From positions 1 to 34,958 of the forward strand of contig CALKIU010000189.1 of the NCBI GenBank assembly GCA_937995745.1: a stretch of 34,958 bases of DNA. Reading direction: 5' to 3'. Shown piece after piece: positions 23,918-32,268 of the stretch (within the stretch, counting starts at the first letter, position 1; the number at the start of each line of letters is the position of its first letter). The stretch is from an uncultured Bacillaceae bacterium. Its GTDB lineage: Bacteria; Bacillota; Bacilli; Bacillales; Cytobacillaceae. The position numbers and the translations under genes are program-made. The notes below the pieces were generated by a model. It had not been told where the DNA came from and did no database searches. It saw nothing but the letters and a program-made list of their open reading frames with translations.

Positions 23918-23992
23918 ACATAATATTTTTATGGTTAAAAACTCAGCCCCTTTGCACTTCGGTGTATTTTACATAATATTATTATGGTTAAA
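23918..23992 (-). repeat. Pair of 22-bp direct repeats upstream of ylxY
   Basis: Copies at 23971-23992 and 23918-23939 (minus strand) share TTTAACCATAA, one variable base, then AATATTATGT: 21 of 22 identical, spaced exactly 53 bp. They lie 93-167 bases upstream of the ylxY start, in a 355-base gap (23826-24180) that otherwise holds only the pnp terminator and no convincing promoter. The spacing, about five helical turns, suggests two binding sites on one DNA face. Each contains a near-palindromic AT core. They do not match Fur, PerR or other boxes I know. Confidence 0.75.
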
Positions 23993-24131
23993 TATATGAA
24001 AATCGATTCAAGAATGCGGACCATTCAACATTTGCAATTGCGGCAGCTGAATTTAAAAATCCTGCATGAACATTATCCGGTAAATGTTGGCATTTTGCCT
24101 CCGGCCGTCCGGATGGTTTCCCAAAATAACA

Positions 24132-24160
24132 CAAAAAGCCAGGGTTTTCCCTGACCTTTT
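24132..24160 (-). terminator. Intrinsic terminator of pnp
   Basis: On the minus strand AAAAGGTCAGGG pairs with CCCTGGCTTTTT (one G-U pair and a near-perfect core) around AAAA, ending in a T run. It begins about 20 bases after the pnp stop codon. Confidence 0.85.
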
Positions 24161-24180
24161 CACTTGGCGCATTTTTTCCT

Positions 24181-26310
24181 TTAATGGCTGAATCTGCGCC
24201 TTTCCTTTTGTTGTTGTCTCCTTTGCTCCCGCAACACAGCTTTTCTTGACAAATTGATGCGGCCGTGTTTATCAATTTCCGTTACTTTTACGAGAATTTC
24301 ATCGCCGACCGTGACGACATCTTCCACCCTTCCGACCCGGCCTTCGGCCAATTCGGAAATATGGACCAAACCGTCTTTTCCGTTCAATATCTCAACAAAG
24401 GCGCCAAACTTTTCAATCCTCTTTACCTTGCCGAGATACATTTGTCCGACTTCAACATCACGGACAATCTCTTCAATAATCTGTTTGGCCTTTTCGTTCA
24501 TCTTTTCATCCGGCGAGCAAATGAAGATGGTGCCATCTTGTTCAATATCAATTTTTACGCCGGTTTCTTCGATAATTTTATTAATCTGTTTTCCACTCGG
24601 CCCGATAACGTCACGGATTTTCTCCGGATTAATGTGGACGGTTAAGATCTTCGGTGCGTACGGTGAAAGTTCATTCCGCGGTTTGTCGATCGTCGTCATC
24701 ATATGCTCTAAAATTTGCATCCGGCCTTTTTTGGCCTGCATAAGGGCTTCTTCAAGAATTTCTTTGGACAAACCGGCTATTTTGATATCCATTTGTAGAG
24801 CCGTTACGCCTTTTGCCGTTCCGGCAACTTTAAAGTCCATGTCTCCCAAATGGTCTTCCATTCCTTGAATATCTGTTAAAATGGTGTAATTGTCACCGGA
24901 TTTGACAAGACCCATGGCAATTCCGGCAACCGGCGCCTTGATTGGCACGCCCGCATCCATTAACGCCAAAGTGCTGGCGCAAATGCTTGCCTGTGAGGTT
25001 GAACCGTTTGATTCCAATACTTCAGAAACTAATCTTATCGTATAAGGAAATTTCTCTTCCGGAGGAATGACCGGTTCCAAAGCTCTTTCTCCAAGGGCTC
25101 CGTGACCGATTTCCCGTCTTCCCGGTCCTCTCATCGGTCCCGTTTCACCCACACTGAAGCTCGGGAAGTTGTAATGATGCATAAAGCGTTTTTCTTCTTC
25201 AAGTCCCAAGCCATCGAGAATCTGGACATCTCCCAAGGCCCCCAACGTGCAAACACTCAAGGCCTGTGTTTGTCCACGGGTGAAAAGTCCTGAACCGTGG
25301 GCACGCGGCAAAAGGCCCACTTCCGAAGACAACGGCCGGATTTCATCCGGTTTCCGCCCGTCCGGACGCACTTTTTCCTCGGTAATTAACCTTCTAACTT
25401 CCTCTTTCACTATGTTATCGAGAATCATATTGACCTGTTTTATGACTTCTTCATCTTCTTCTTCCTCATAGCCGGCAAGAACTGCATCTTTCACGGCCTG
25501 GATTGCTTCTTCTCTTGCCAGTTTTTCTTTCACTTGAATCGCTTTGAGCATGTCTTCTTCGCAGAGTTCACGAATTGTCGCTTCTAATTCTTTATCAATT
25601 TCAAACAGTTCCACTTCCATTTTTTCTTTGCCGACTTCAGCCGTTATTTCCTCAAAGAAAGCGACAAGACGTTTAATCTCTTCATGCCCAAACATGATGG
25701 CATCAAGCATTACCTCTTCCGGAACTTCATTTGCTCCGGCTTCAACCATGTTAATCGCATCTTTTGTGCCGGCTACAACAAGTTCCATGTCGCTTTTCTC
25801 GGCTTGTTCCACTGTCGGGTTTACCACAAATTTTCCGTTCACGCGCCCGATGCTTGCGGCAGCAATCGGTCCGTCAAAGGGAATATCCGATATGGACAGG
25901 GCAAGCGATGAACCGAGAAGTGCGGCCACCTCTGGGGAACAATCCTGATCAACACTCAAAACCATCGCAACGACTTGAACTTCATTTCGGAATCCTTCCG
26001 GAAACAGCGGCCTGATCGGCCTGTCAATGAGCCGGGCTGCCAAAATGGCTTTCTCGCTCGGCCTTCCTTCCCTTTTGATGAATCCGCCGGGAATTTTTCC
26101 GACGGCGTACAGCCTTTCTTCATAGTTCACGGTTAAAGGGAAAAAGTCCAATTTTTTTGCATCTTTAGATGCAGTAGCGGTACACAACACTGCAGTGTCT
26201 CCATAGCGGACCAAAACGGCTCCGTTGGCTTGTTTTGCCAATTGGCCGATTTCAAAGGACAATTTTCGTCCGGCCCAATCTATGGAGAAGACTTTCTTCT
26301 CTTGTTCCAT
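24181..26310 (-). CDS. pnp: Polyribonucleotide nucleotidyltransferase (PNPase)
   Basis: A 3'-5' phosphorolytic exoribonuclease of the RNA degradosome-like network, forming a trimer. The 709-residue protein has two RNase PH domains separated by a helical domain, with catalytic-region motifs such as MRGPGRREIGHGALGERAL and TDIQGMEDHLGDMDFKVAGT. A KH domain (IRDVIGPSGKQINKI, about 560-575) and an S1 domain (about 622-692, GKVKRIEKFGAFVEI) follow. I chose the ATG at 26308-26310 (MEQEKKVFSIDWAGRK), preceded by GAGAGGGG and matching the family. The longer frame from 26355 lacks a ribosome binding site. It has its own promoters after the rpsO terminator and its own terminator. Confidence 0.97.
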   Translation of the reverse strand: MEQEKKVFSIDWAGRKLSFEIGQLAKQANGAVLVRYGDTAVLCTATASKDAKKLDFFPLTVNYEERLYAVGKIPGGFIKREGRPSEKAILAARLIDRPIRPLFPEGFRNEVQVVAMVLSVDQDCSPEVAALLGSSLALSISDIPFDGPIAAASIGRVNGKFVVNPTVEQAEKSDMELVVAGTKDAINMVEAGANEVPEEVMLDAIMFGHEEIKRLVAFFEEITAEVGKEKMEVELFEIDKELEATIRELCEEDMLKAIQVKEKLAREEAIQAVKDAVLAGYEEEEDEEVIKQVNMILDNIVKEEVRRLITEEKVRPDGRKPDEIRPLSSEVGLLPRAHGSGLFTRGQTQALSVCTLGALGDVQILDGLGLEEEKRFMHHYNFPSFSVGETGPMRGPGRREIGHGALGERALEPVIPPEEKFPYTIRLVSEVLESNGSTSQASICASTLALMDAGVPIKAPVAGIAMGLVKSGDNYTILTDIQGMEDHLGDMDFKVAGTAKGVTALQMDIKIAGLSKEILEEALMQAKKGRMQILEHMMTTIDKPRNELSPYAPKILTVHINPEKIRDVIGPSGKQINKIIEETGVKIDIEQDGTIFICSPDEKMNEKAKQIIEEIVRDVEVGQMYLGKVKRIEKFGAFVEILNGKDGLVHISELAEGRVGRVEDVVTVGDEILVKVTEIDKHGRINLSRKAVLREQRRQQQKERRRFSH

Positions 26311-26388
26311 ATTAAAGAATCCCCTCTCTAAATGTGACTCCGTTCGGAGTTGCAAAAAAGATAATCTTTTGACCTCTCATTTTATTAT

Positions 26389-26416
26389 TGTATAAAAAGG
26401 CGAATTATGTTGTAAA
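26389..26416 (-). promoter_or_regulatory. Proximal sigma-A promoter of pnp
   Basis: Minus-strand TTTACA (26411-26416), then TATACA (26389-26394) after 16 bases, or TACAAT (26387-26392) after 18. The start point would be about 70 bases upstream of the pnp ATG. Confidence 0.55.
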
Positions 26417-26498
26417 ATGAAATCAACTTTTTGTTTATGTCACCGGATGTTGAATGGTCCGGGTAAAAACCGCTCTCTTTTATTAGTATGTACAAATT

Positions 26499-26527
26499 TA
26501 TATATACTTAGGCTTTTCTCCGGTGAA
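26499..26527 (-). promoter_or_regulatory. Possible distal promoter of pnp
   Basis: Minus-strand TTCACC (26522-26527), 17 bases, then TATATA (26499-26504). The -35 overlaps one arm of the inverted repeat at 26521-26578. Confidence 0.35.
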
Positions 26528-26578
26528 CTTTTGCATGCGTTATTTGCATTTTTCATGCAAACGATCTCAGTTTCACCG
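26521..26578 (-). repeat. Nested inverted repeats between rpsO and pnp
   Basis: CGGTGAA (26521-26527) and TTCACCG (26572-26578) are perfect complements enclosing a second perfect 7-bp hairpin, TTTGCAT with ATGCAAA (26543-26549 and 26555-26561). This could be an operator over the distal pnp promoter, or an RNA structure in readthrough transcripts from rpsO. It occupies much of the 325-base gap 26311-26635. Confidence 0.5.
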
Positions 26579-26606
26579 TCAGGAAAATGCAAAATTCATT
26601 CGCACT

Positions 26607-26634
26607 AAAAAAGCGGGAAAAATCCCGCTTTTTT
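26607..26634 (-). terminator. Strong intrinsic terminator of rpsO
   Basis: AAAAAAGCGGGA and TCCCGCTTTTTT (26607-26618 and 26623-26634) form a perfect 12-bp stem with a 4-base loop and a T run. It lies two bases past the rpsO stop codon. Confidence 0.95.
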
Positions 26635-26635
26635 C

Positions 26636-26905
26636 TTATCTGCGCAAACCAAGTTTGTTGATTAACTCACGATAGCGCTGAATGTCTTTCTTACGGAGAT
26701 AAGCCAGCAAATTACGGCGTCTGCCGACCATTTTCAACAATCCGCGACGTGAATGATGATCCTTTTTATGAACACGCAAATGTTCATTCAAATTGTTAAT
26801 TTCTTCAGTAAGGATAGCGATTTGCACTTCCGGCGAACCGGTATCGGTTTCATGGATTTTGAATTCGTTAATGATCTCTTGTTTGCGCTCTTTTGAAATT
26901 GCCAT
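26636..26905 (-). CDS. rpsO: 30S ribosomal protein S15
   Basis: A primary 16S rRNA-binding protein that organises the central domain of the small subunit. The 89-residue length is exact for the family, and the core DTGSPEVQIAILTEEINNLNEHL and the DHHSRRGLLKMVGRRRNLLAYL segments are fully conserved. The ATG (26903-26905) follows AGGAGGTG at seven bases. It has its own promoter (27000-27028) and terminator, so it is a single-gene unit between ribF and pnp. Its leader could contain an S15-binding translational operator. Confidence 0.99.
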   Translation of the reverse strand: MAISKERKQEIINEFKIHETDTGSPEVQIAILTEEINNLNEHLRVHKKDHHSRRGLLKMVGRRRNLLAYLRKKDIQRYRELINKLGLRR

Positions 26906-26993
26906 CCGTTTTCACCTCCTGATTTTAATCCCCGTCTACCCAGCAAACGTCGGTGAATCGATTTGCCAAGTAAAGGTTCATCAACATGTACCG
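26906..26993 (-). promoter_or_regulatory. Candidate S15 autoregulatory leader of rpsO
   Basis: The predicted 88-base leader has a clear hairpin at 26943-26966 (GCAAA with TTTGC and TCG with CGA, a two-base bulge and a six-base loop) shortly before the ribosome binding site. Other complementary segments flank it. S15 of Geobacillus stearothermophilus is known to bind its own mRNA leader. Assigning the same role here is inference from position and structure. Confidence 0.4.
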
Positions 26994-26999
26994 TTAAAT

Positions 27000-27028
27000 A
27001 GAATACACCTAATTTCGGCAAATTGCAA
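27000..27028 (-). promoter_or_regulatory. Sigma-A promoter of rpsO
   Basis: Minus-strand TTGCAA (27023-27028), 17 bases, then TATTCT (27000-27005), each two mismatches from consensus. It lies between the ribF stop codon and rpsO. Confidence 0.55.
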
Positions 27029-27059
27029 GACAATACATGATTTTTTTCACACAGCACTT

Positions 27060-28043
27060 TTATATGTTTGCCTTTTCTTGCTGCTTTCTTAACTTTGAAA
27101 AATAAAAAAGAGCTTCAATCTTATCTTTTTCAATTTGGGCAATCAACTCGGAAACGCCTGGGAATTTCTTTTCTTCCCTCAGCCGTTTATGCCATTCAAC
27201 AATCACTTTTTCCCCGTAAATATCTTCGTGGAAATCAAAAACATGCACTTCTATCGAAAGATTTTTCCGATTTCTCTTATTGTAAAAGGTTGGTTTATAA
27301 CCGACGTTACAGACGCCTTCGTGCCAAGTTCCTCTTACTAAAAGACGGACTGTATACACTCCGGGCGGCGGCAGCAAATAATCGTCGCCCACGGCCACAT
27401 TAGCCGTCGGAAACCCTATTGTCCGTCCGCGCCGATCCCCTTGGACGACGGTTCCGCTGATTGTGTAGTAACGGCCCAGGAGCGCAGGAAGTTCTATCAT
27501 TCTTCCTTCCCGAATCTTTTGGCGGATTAACGAAGAACTGATTTTCTCCCGGCCAAATTCCATTTTGGAAACAACTGTATATTCAAACAGCTGCCTGGAA
27601 TGAAACGGCAATGTTTCCATCGTTCCCTTGCCAAGCCTGCCGTACGTAAAGTCAAAGCCCGCCACCATGTGAACGACGTTCAAACCAATAATATATTGAT
27701 CAATGAACTCTTGTGGCAGCAACCTGGCAAATTCCGGTGTGAAATGAACGATAAAGAGCTTATCAATGCCCAATTCGGCAATTAATTTTATTTTTTCTTC
27801 CAAAGGGGAAATATATTCCATGTTTATTCTGTTTTTTCCCAACACCGCCGATGGGTGAGGGTCAAATGTCATTACTGCGCTTTTCCAATTTTTCTTTTCA
27901 TGTTTTAAAGCAATGTCCTTCGCTGTTTTAATCACTTTTTGATGACCAAGATGAACACCGTCAAAATATCCTAACGCCATCACCAGCGGAGGGAATTGCT
28001 CTCTTTTAAAAGCATGAGGATGTTGTATTTTAATGATTTCCAC
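27060..28043 (-). CDS. ribF: Bifunctional riboflavin kinase/FAD synthetase
   Basis: Converts riboflavin to FMN and then FAD (called ribC in B. subtilis). The N-terminal FAD synthetase domain has the nucleotidyltransferase motif GYFDGVHLGH (residues 25-34) and KISSSLIR (167-174). The C-terminal riboflavin kinase domain has GRTIGFPTANV (206-216) and later the NVGYKPTF segment. I chose GTG at 28041-28043 (327 aa) because AAGGTGAG lies seven bases upstream and MEIIKIQHPHAF fits the family. The frame extends 40 codons further without support. It follows truB after 157 bases that hold nothing else I recognise. No FMN riboswitch is visible. Confidence 0.96.
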   Translation of the reverse strand: MEIIKIQHPHAFKREQFPPLVMALGYFDGVHLGHQKVIKTAKDIALKHEKKNWKSAVMTFDPHPSAVLGKNRINMEYISPLEEKIKLIAELGIDKLFIVHFTPEFARLLPQEFIDQYIIGLNVVHMVAGFDFTYGRLGKGTMETLPFHSRQLFEYTVVSKMEFGREKISSSLIRQKIREGRMIELPALLGRYYTISGTVVQGDRRGRTIGFPTANVAVGDDYLLPPPGVYTVRLLVRGTWHEGVCNVGYKPTFYNKRNRKNLSIEVHVFDFHEDIYGEKVIVEWHKRLREEKKFPGVSELIAQIEKDKIEALFYFSKLRKQQEKANI

Positions 28044-28200
28044 GCAAACTCTCACCTTTTTCTTAGCAGAACTGTAATTTTGACATTCATCATCCGATCT
28101 TGATTCATCAAAGGAAATTCTTGTCTGAAACGCACAAAACCGGACGCAAATGCCCTGAATCATAATTTTGTCCGTAATGCTGACGAGTTGACCACAAAAA

Positions 28201-29109
28201 TCAAGAAAGCACTTTAATAGGTTTTATCAGTTCACGCCTCTTTGGATGTATATGGTAAATGGCATGTACTTTCCCGTCTTTGTCAACCATGGCAACATGG
28301 CTATCGGCGAATTTCCAATCGGGCGGGGTTGGAAAAACTGCGCCATTTTTCACTTTCTCAATTAATTTATCATTAATTTTGTATTTCGGCAAACTAAAAA
28401 GGGCCGTTTCCAAAGGTTTTAAAACTTCGGCGATTTCGCCATTTTCCGCTTTTTCTTTAATCTGTTCAAAAGTAAGACAATCCGAAACGGTAAAAGCTGC
28501 GGTTTTCACCCTCGTAAGCGCTGAAAGATGGGCCGGATATCCAAGCATTTCACCTATGGTGACAGCCAAAGTCCTGATATAAGTCCCTTTGCTGCATGCC
28601 GCCCTGAAGCGGAAGGAAATTTTTTCACCTTGAAAAATCTTCCTTTCATCTAACAATTCAAGGCTGTAAATGGTTACGGTTCTTTGCGGCCGATCAACCT
28701 CAATCCCTTCCCGGGCATACTCATAAAGCTTTTTTCCTTTCACTTTGACGGCCGAATACATCGGCGGCGTTTGTATAATTTCCCCTGTCAATTGCTCGAA
28801 AACGTTCAAAATCTCTTCTCTTGTAATCGGCGTCTCCACAGGTTTAACAGCGACAATTTCCCCCGATGCATCTTCTGTCGTTGTTGAAACTCCGATTGTC
28901 ACTTCTCCTTCGTAAGTTTTTCCTGCATCTGTTATGTATTGAGCAACTTTTGTCGCCTTGCCGATGCAAATGGGCAAAACGCCGTCCGCATCGGGATCCA
29001 ATGTTCCGGTGTGACCAATCTTTTTTATTTTTAATATTTTTCGAAGCTTGGTTACACAATCATGCGAGGTCATCCCTTTCGGCTTAAACAAAGGGAGAAT
29101 GCCGTCCAT
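28201..29109 (-). CDS. truB: tRNA pseudouridine(55) synthase TruB
   Basis: Makes pseudouridine 55 in the T-loop of tRNAs. The 302-residue protein carries the catalytic aspartate Asp38 in HTGTLDPDADGVLP and the N-terminal GILPLFKPKGMTSHD segment; SKGTYIRTLA (near residue 176) and a C-terminal PUA-like part complete it. The ATG 29107-29109 gives MDGILPLFKP and follows AGGTGG; a GTG three codons upstream is in frame but poorly placed. A terminator follows rbfA, so truB may start from a weak promoter just upstream (TTGCCG 29157-29162, then TACAAA 29135-29140). Confidence 0.96.
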   Translation of the reverse strand: MDGILPLFKPKGMTSHDCVTKLRKILKIKKIGHTGTLDPDADGVLPICIGKATKVAQYITDAGKTYEGEVTIGVSTTTEDASGEIVAVKPVETPITREEILNVFEQLTGEIIQTPPMYSAVKVKGKKLYEYAREGIEVDRPQRTVTIYSLELLDERKIFQGEKISFRFRAACSKGTYIRTLAVTIGEMLGYPAHLSALTRVKTAAFTVSDCLTFEQIKEKAENGEIAEVLKPLETALFSLPKYKINDKLIEKVKNGAVFPTPPDWKFADSHVAMVDKDGKVHAIYHIHPKRRELIKPIKVLS

Positions 29110-29175
29110 CGAAACCACCTGCCTGCCGGAAATATTTGTAGTGCGAATACGTGATGCGGCAAAGGCATTATCGAT

Positions 29176-29206
29176 GAAAAAAGGATAGACGAAAGTCTAC
29201 CCTTTT
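29176..29206 (-). terminator. Intrinsic terminator of rbfA
   Basis: On the minus strand AAAAGGGTAGAC pairs with GTCTATCCTTTT around a 4-base loop and is followed by more T. It ends the rimP-to-rbfA unit two bases after the rbfA stop codon. Confidence 0.85.
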
Positions 29207-29208
29207 AT

Positions 29209-29577
29209 TCATTTATTATTTTCTCCGTCTTCTTTGTCGTCCTTTTTTAATTCCTTGAGGATAGACTCAATGCGGCTGCCGTATTCCAATGATTCATCAA
29301 ATTCAAAGTAAATTTCCGGAGTTTTTCTCAGCCGGATTCTTTGTCCAATCTCGGAACGGATGAATCCGGTTGCTTTCGTCAACGCCTTCAGCGTTTCTTC
29401 TTTTGCTTTTTCATCTCCCAATACGGATATATAGACTTTTGCCTGTTGAAGATCACCGCTCACCTGCACATCTGTCACGGTAACAAAGCCGATGCGCGGA
29501 TCTTTTATTTTCCGGCCGATGATATCGCCAAGTTCTTTTTTCATCTGCTCTCCCACACGGTGTGCCCGAAGCCTCAT
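29209..29577 (-). CDS. rbfA: Ribosome-binding factor A
   Basis: A small KH-fold protein needed for late maturation of the 30S subunit and for growth in the cold. The 122-residue protein shows MRLRAHRVGEQMKKELGDII, KDPRIGFVTVTDV and KVYISVLGDE, all typical. ATG 29575-29577 is preferred: AGGGGTG ends six bases upstream, and the in-frame GTG at 29584-29586 is part of that ribosome binding site. The acidic/Asn C-terminal tail is non-conserved. It follows ylxP closely and ends in a terminator, so truB is not necessarily in the same unit as it is in some relatives. Confidence 0.96.
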   Translation of the reverse strand: MRLRAHRVGEQMKKELGDIIGRKIKDPRIGFVTVTDVQVSGDLQQAKVYISVLGDEKAKEETLKALTKATGFIRSEIGQRIRLRKTPEIYFEFDESLEYGSRIESILKELKKDDKEDGENNK

Positions 29578-29664
29578 TTTTTTCACCCCTTTTGTCAGTA
29601 AAACGATAGGATTTCCCCCGATGGGAATGGGGAAAAATAAGCCGGATTTTAAGATCCTTGGCTG

Positions 29665-29946
29665 CTACAACCATTCGATATTTGTAATCGTCCGTTCAAT
29701 TTCTGGAAAAGAGTCCAAAAAGTCAAGCGCCTTTTGCAATTCCGCCTCTGTACTGATATGGGCGGAGCTGACAACAACGATAGCGATTTTTGTCCTTTGC
29801 CACGTATCTTGAAAATCAATCTCTGAAACAGAAACATTCAATTTTTGTTTAAGACGGGTTAAAATCCGCTGCAATACCGCTCTTTTTTCTTTTAAAGACC
29901 TTGCGCCGGGAATGATGCATTCACAGCAAGCAAGACCTATGACCAT
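29665..29946 (-). CDS. ylxP: DUF503 family protein YlxP
   Basis: A 93-residue protein of the DUF503 family found between infB and rbfA in Bacillota. Its function is not established. Recognisable are the N-terminal hydrophobic strand VIGLACCECIIPGARSLKEKR and the VSEIDFQDTWQRTKIAIVVVSS segment, suggesting a ferredoxin-like alpha/beta fold. The ATG (29944-29946) shares one base with the infB stop codon (TGATG), so it is translationally coupled to infB, as expected for a ribosome-associated role (inference). Its own ribosome binding site is weak. Confidence 0.92.
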   Translation of the reverse strand: MVIGLACCECIIPGARSLKEKRAVLQRILTRLKQKLNVSVSEIDFQDTWQRTKIAIVVVSSAHISTEAELQKALDFLDSFPEIERTITNIEWL

Positions 29947-32249
29947 CAGCGTTTCACTTCTTCCATTACAAATGCTTCAATAATGTCTCCTTCTTTTATG
30001 TCGTTGTAATTCTTTATGGTTATTCCGCATTCATAGCCTTGGTTGACTTCTTTTACATCATCTTTAAACCTTTTCAAATCAGCAATCTCGCCCTCATGGA
30101 TAACGACTCCGTCGCGAATCACGCGAACACCGCTCGTGCGGGTGATTTTTCCTTCCACAACATAAGAACCGGCAATGGTGCCAACTTTGGACACTTTAAA
30201 GATTTGGCGAACTTCCGCCTGTCCGATGACTTTTTCTTCATACTCGGGATCGAGCAATCCTTTCATTGCCGCTTCGATTTCTTCAATCAGCTTATAAATC
30301 ACCCGGTGGAGACGGATATCGACTTTTTCCGATTCCGCCGTTTGTTTCGCAATATTGTCCGGGCGGACGTTAAACCCGATGACCACTGCATTGGATGCCG
30401 CTGCAAGGTTGACGTCCGATTCGTTAATCGCTCCGACACCGGTATGAATGAGATTGACTTTGACGCCTTCCACATCAATTTTTTGCAGTGCGGCGGCTAC
30501 AGCCTCCAAAGTTCCTTGGACGTCGGCTTTTAAAACAATATTCAATTCTTTCATTTCGCCTTGTTTTAAAGTTTCAAAAAGGTTTTCGAGGCTGATTCGT
30601 GATTTTTCCTTGCGCTGGGCCTGCAAAGCCTGTTGAGCGCGCGCTTCTCCGATTTGCCGCGCCGTTTTTTCATCATCAAAGATGACGAAACGGTCGCCCG
30701 CTTGGGGAACTTCATTTAATCCCGTAACTTCTATCGGTGTCGACGGACCCGCTTCTTTGACGCGGCGTCCCATATCATCCGACATGGCCCGAATACGCCC
30801 GAACGTATTGCCGGCAACAATCGGATCGCCTACTTTCAACGTGCCGTTTTGCACAAGCAAGGTTGCCACGGGCCCTCTTCCTCTGTCAAGTTTGGCTTCG
30901 ATCACCGTTCCGACGGCTTTCCGGTTTGGATTGGCTTTAAGTTCTTCCATTTCACTGACAAGGAGAATCATTTCCAGAAGCTGATCGATGCCTTGCTTTT
31001 TCAAGGCGGAGATCGGAACAAAAATTGTGTCGCCTCCCCAATCTTCAGGGATCAAGCCGTGTTCCGTCAATTCCTGCATAACCCGCTCCGGATTGGCTGT
31101 ATCTTTGTCGATTTTATTGACCGCGACGATAATCGGCACTTCAGCGGCCTTGGCGTGGTTAATGGCTTCAACCGTTTGCGGCATCACCCCGTCGTCCGCA
31201 GCCACTACCAGCACGCAAATATCCGTCACTTTCGCCCCGCGGGCCCTCATCGTAGTGAAGGCTTCGTGTCCCGGTGTATCAAGGAACGTGATTTTCTTGT
31301 CGTTCACAACTACCTGATAAGCCCCGATATGCTGGGTAATGCCACCGGCTTCGCCTTCCGTTACTTTCGAATGGCGAATCGCATCGAGGAGAGTCGTCTT
31401 TCCGTGATCGACATGTCCCATGATCGTGACTACCGGCGGTCTTTCCACCAAATCTTCCTCTTTGTCCTCTGTGAAATAAATTTCCAAATCCGTGATATCG
31501 ACTTGGACTTCTTCTTCCACTTCCACTCCGTAATCCGCACAAATGAGTTCAATGGCGTCTTTATCGAGATCCTGGTTAATGGTCGCCATCACACCGAGCA
31601 TTAGCAGCTTTTTAATAATTTCCGATGGTTCGCGATTTAACTTTTTCGCTAGTTCTGCCACGGTCAGTGATTCGCTGTAAGTGATTTTTTCAGGAAGTTC
31701 CTTTTTCTTTGGCTGCTGTACGGCTGCCGGCTGTTGAGGCTGTTGTTTGGCTTCTTTGGTTTTGGTCCGGCCTTTCCTTCCTCTTTGAGGACCCCGTTGT
31801 TTTTGTTTCGATTTCACTTTGCTGAATACCTTATTTTCTTTTGACTGAAGTTCTTGGGTGCCTTTTTTGCCTTCTCGTATTTTCGGAGCGGATTTCACTT
31901 TCACTTTCTTTGGAAGAGTGTCGTCTTCATGGTCAAAATCATTGGTCTGGCTACGGACAAAGTCTCCTCTGCCCGCGCGCGTTTTCGCCTGGTGTCTTTG
32001 ATCTTTTGCTTGTTTTTGTTTCCGGTCTCTTGGTTGTTTATTGCGCGCTGATTGTTGGGAACTTCCGTGCTGTTGGGCGTTTCCTTTTTTTTCTTTATCA
32101 TAAATATTGTCCAGCTTTTTAATCGTTTCCTCATCGATGGTTACCATATGATTGGAAACATTTATATTCAATTCTTTCAATTTGGCGATAACTTCCTTGC
32201 TGGATACGTTTCTCTGTTTTGCATATTCATAAATGCGCATTTTAGTCAT
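29946..32249 (-). CDS. infB: Translation initiation factor IF-2
   Basis: The GTPase that brings initiator fMet-tRNA to the 30S subunit and drives subunit joining. The 767-residue protein has an IF2-N domain (about 1-50), a long basic low-complexity region rich in Lys, Gln and Arg (about 55-185), and a second IF2-N repeat (about 190-245). The G domain follows, with G1 GHVDHGKT (278-285), DTPGH (324-328) and NKID (378-381), then domains II-IV. The ATG (32247-32249) follows GGGGGTG. It is part of the rimP-nusA-ylxR-ylxQ-infB order. A shorter form from an internal start, known in B. subtilis, is possible but was not identified. Confidence 0.98.
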   Translation of the reverse strand: MTKMRIYEYAKQRNVSSKEVIAKLKELNINVSNHMVTIDEETIKKLDNIYDKEKKGNAQQHGSSQQSARNKQPRDRKQKQAKDQRHQAKTRAGRGDFVRSQTNDFDHEDDTLPKKVKVKSAPKIREGKKGTQELQSKENKVFSKVKSKQKQRGPQRGRKGRTKTKEAKQQPQQPAAVQQPKKKELPEKITYSESLTVAELAKKLNREPSEIIKKLLMLGVMATINQDLDKDAIELICADYGVEVEEEVQVDITDLEIYFTEDKEEDLVERPPVVTIMGHVDHGKTTLLDAIRHSKVTEGEAGGITQHIGAYQVVVNDKKITFLDTPGHEAFTTMRARGAKVTDICVLVVAADDGVMPQTVEAINHAKAAEVPIIVAVNKIDKDTANPERVMQELTEHGLIPEDWGGDTIFVPISALKKQGIDQLLEMILLVSEMEELKANPNRKAVGTVIEAKLDRGRGPVATLLVQNGTLKVGDPIVAGNTFGRIRAMSDDMGRRVKEAGPSTPIEVTGLNEVPQAGDRFVIFDDEKTARQIGEARAQQALQAQRKEKSRISLENLFETLKQGEMKELNIVLKADVQGTLEAVAAALQKIDVEGVKVNLIHTGVGAINESDVNLAAASNAVVIGFNVRPDNIAKQTAESEKVDIRLHRVIYKLIEEIEAAMKGLLDPEYEEKVIGQAEVRQIFKVSKVGTIAGSYVVEGKITRTSGVRVIRDGVVIHEGEIADLKRFKDDVKEVNQGYECGITIKNYNDIKEGDIIEAFVMEEVKR

Positions 32250-32268
32250 ATTTACACCCCCGCTAGAT

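Noticed and set aside
23988..24275. A 95-codon ORF overlapping the 3' end of pnp.
   Set aside because: It is an out-of-frame shadow crossing the pnp terminator.
24018..26460. A 14-base sequence (GGACCATTCAACAT) at 24018-24031 recurs inverted at 26447-26460, flanking pnp.
   Set aside because: A 14-base match somewhere in a 35-kb window on either strand is expected about once or twice by chance, and the 3' copy lies beyond the pnp terminator, so the two would not share a transcript.
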